Below, one piece after another: positions 62,395 to 64,000 of a stretch of 64,000 nucleotides of DNA. The notes beneath the pieces are model-generated. The model did not search any database and was not told where the DNA came from. It worked only from the letters and a program-made list of their open reading frames with translations. Positions within the stretch are counted from its first letter, which is position 1. Each line of letters opens with the position of its first letter. Origin of the DNA: Heterodera schachtii (Eukaryota; Nematoda; Chromadorea; Rhabditida; Heteroderidae); contig SIJG01000003.1 in the NCBI GenBank assembly GCA_023374025.1, positions 1,017,897 through 1,081,896 of the forward strand, read 5' to 3'. The position numbers and the translations under genes were made by a program.

Positions 62395-62970
62395 CCCATT
62401 CACTGCCAAAAGTCCGCTGGAGGGACCACCGAAAACCAATTGATGTGGGAAAATTTTGAACGCACCAGGGATGGCATGGAATTCCGATTTCCGACTCCCG
62501 ATTTCCGACATTTTTGGGGCCGGAATTCCGATTTCCGAAAAATTTTTGGGTCTCGAAATTCCGACTTCCGATTTCCAAAATTTTTGATAAAAAGTCGGAA
62601 ATTTTCGGATTTTTTTTTTAAATTTTTTTTTCAAAAATTAGTAATTTTTGTACAATTTCTATTCATAAAATGCACTGAAATTTTCAAAAATATTTCCGGA
62701 GGCACCTATCGGCACCACCATACTCTAAAAGCCTTATTTTTCTTGAAAAAGTTGCTCAAAATCTCTAAATTTGGTCATTTTTGGACAAAATCACTTAAAT
62801 TCCGATTTCCGAAAATTTTAGGGCCTCGGAATTCCATCCATAGGACGCACCATGCTCACAATCAGTCGGAAAAAGCATTTCTTGGTTAAGAAGGGCCGTG
62901 GCTTCGAGTCCCACCGTTTTTCGCGCTACATTCTCTTCTGCTATCATTTGGATGGCATTTCGCGCCGCAT
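62395..62970 (+). pseudogene. Coding-like exon split by a transposon insertion
   Basis: After ATTGCAG the left part reads PIHCQKSAGGTTENQLMWEN and F-E-R-T. The right part, from 62852, reads MLTISRKKHFLVKKGRGFES and HRFSRYILFCYHLDGISRR. Removing 62467-62843 and one copy of the flanking repeat (62844-62851) brings both parts into one frame. No family recognised, and the exon's 3' donor is not clear. If expressed, the insertion would add about 125 foreign codons or need splicing out. Confidence 0.45.
62467..62843. mobile_element. 377-bp hAT-like MITE inside a coding-like exon
   Basis: Ends AGGGATGGCATGGAATTCCG and CGGAATTCCATCCATAG are imperfect inverted repeats; CGGAATTCCG/ATTTCCGA words recur inside. 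Flanks AACGCACC and GACGCACC agree at 7 of 8 positions. Holds a degenerate copy of the dispersed palindrome (62695-62720). Related to 28838-28933. Confidence 0.7.
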
Positions 62971-63284
62971 AATTATTTTATTAAATTTTAAATATTTCTA
63001 TTTAATTTCCAATTTCTTAAATTTATTTTTTAAATAAATATTTTTGAATTTATGATTTAATTTTAACATTTATATAATTTTTTAATTTTCTTTTTGTTCT
63101 ATTGAATTATTTAATTTCTCTTTTTTAATATTTTTAATACATAAATATTTTTATTTATTTGATAAATTATTTATTGATTTTATTTTTTTATATAATATAT
63201 TAATTAATTCATTTTATTTGTAAATAAATTACCAGAAAAAATGCAATTTTAATTTTATTTTTAAATATGCATTTTCAAGTGTAA

Positions 63285-63410
63285 ATTTTATTACCGGATT
63301 ATTATACCGGAAAGATGTATTTTACATTTTACAATTCTAGTTTTATTTCCGGAATATGCGTATTTTCGTTGGTATTTTAATGTAATTTTATTTCCGGAAA
63401 ATATGCATTT
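63285..63410 (+). repeat. Three degenerate CCGGA-containing repeats
   Basis: TTTTATTNCCGGA followed by ATGCATTTTC-like sequence recurs about every 50-70 bp. AT-rich flanks. Confidence 0.45.
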
Positions 63411-63437
63411 TCACTAAGATTTTTACAATTGAACATA

Positions 63438-63555
63438 AATGCGAATTTCGAAAATTTGAATTTTTGACTTTTGTTAGAATTCGGGTTCGTAGGAAATTAG
63501 TCGAAATGGGTATATAATTCATGATCAGAGAGACCTCTAAAACCGTAGGATTACA
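63438..63555 (+). repeat. Dispersed 120-bp repeat, copy 3
   Basis: Third copy of the family at 45484 and 46255, followed within 50 bp by GACCATAACTCTTTTC and then AATCCGTC words. Confidence 0.6.
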
Positions 63556-63629
63556 GGCGAAATTTAATTTTTAATGGGACCATATTCAAAAGTGGTTCTT
63601 TGACCATAACTCTTTTCTTAATCCGTCAC

Positions 63630-63965
63630 TAATGGATAATCCGTCAGTGGACAATCCGTCAATAAACAATCCGTCTGTAAAATTTATTTTTTTAAAATAA
63701 ATTTTATTAAAACATGTGAAGATGAATTTAAATCGCTAAAAATGTGAATTACCCAATTATTGTTTTATTTTATAAAAATCATGAAATAATCATTTTTAAA
63801 AGAGTTAAATGAAATTCCTATAGATGGTGAATTAATTTAAATATTAAGTAAGTACAACGTTTTAAATGTTATTTATTAAATTTAATAATCATTTTCGCAA
63901 AATTTATTTTTCATTATTCAAAAAAATATTTTCTGACGGATTGTCCGGACCATTCTGTCCTTAGT
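63630..63965. mobile_element. Probable foldback with AATCCGTC words (right side near window edge)
   Basis: Four units of (A/T)AATCCGTCANT at 63630-63682, and the complement GACGGATTGTCCGGACC at about 63935. Arms and ends are incomplete or unclear. The same architecture as the other word-bearing foldbacks. Confidence 0.5.
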
Positions 63966-64000
63966 GTCATCATTCGGAAAATTTTGTTATTACCTCAAAA

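Noticed and set aside
62880..62930. tRNA T-arm-like sequence (GGCTTCGAGTCCCAC)
   Set aside because: No acceptor or D arm fits around it, and the bases are better explained as codons (KKGRGFESH).
1..64000. CRISPR arrays, bacterial operons, phage genes
   Set aside because: Spliced nematode-type genes throughout; the repeat arrays have no unique equal-length spacers.

Overview
The window is eukaryotic, very AT-rich nuclear DNA. Genes are split by short GT-AG introns, most of 30-150 bp, with occasional longer ones. The gene set (type IV collagen NC1 end, nuclear receptor, serpentine receptor, tyrosine/aromatic amino-acid decarboxylase, divergent protein kinase, small secreted proteins) points to a nematode. 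The extreme AT content, secreted orphan proteins and repeat load would suit a plant-parasitic (tylenchid, Meloidogyne-like) species, but that last step is inference. Exons below were built by hand from splice consensus and reading phase; no database search was possible.

Layout. 1-0.9 kb: 3' end of a type IV collagen chain (+). 3.0-4.6 kb: nuclear-hormone-receptor gene (-) with signs of decay. 5.4-13.1 kb: a tandem array, two full units of about 3.54 kb plus a truncated third. Each full unit carries a small secreted coiled-coil gene, intact in unit 1 and broken by a stop in unit 2. 13.6-15.2 kb: seven-exon serpentine receptor (+). 15.6-18.5 kb: pseudokinase-like gene (-). 19.3-20.8 kb: direct repeats around a foldback element. 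20.8-21.1 kb: 99-aa secreted protein (-). 22.2-29.3 kb: complete 15-exon PLP decarboxylase (-). 30.1-32.2 kb: complete seven-exon, 277-aa secreted cysteine-rich orphan (-).

32-64 kb is mostly an AT-rich desert with non-autonomous DNA transposons (hAT-like with 8-bp target duplications, Mutator-like with 9-10-bp duplications, foldbacks, one nested insertion) and scattered GC-richer islands that read as exons. One group (49.4-51.1 kb, -) joins in phase over four exons. Others (53.4-53.6, 54.7, 57.0, 58.3, 59.9, 61.6-61.9 kb) are weaker. At 62.4-62.97 kb a coding-like island is split by a transposon.

No operon or dedicated multi-gene system is evident. The decarboxylase would make a biogenic amine, and the receptor is of a chemoreceptor/amine/peptide type, but nothing in the sequence links them. 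The most unusual signals are foldback elements that share an internal core but carry different short tandem 'words', a 26-bp palindrome repeated in unrelated elements, the decaying secreted-gene array, and the 14-cysteine secreted orphan.
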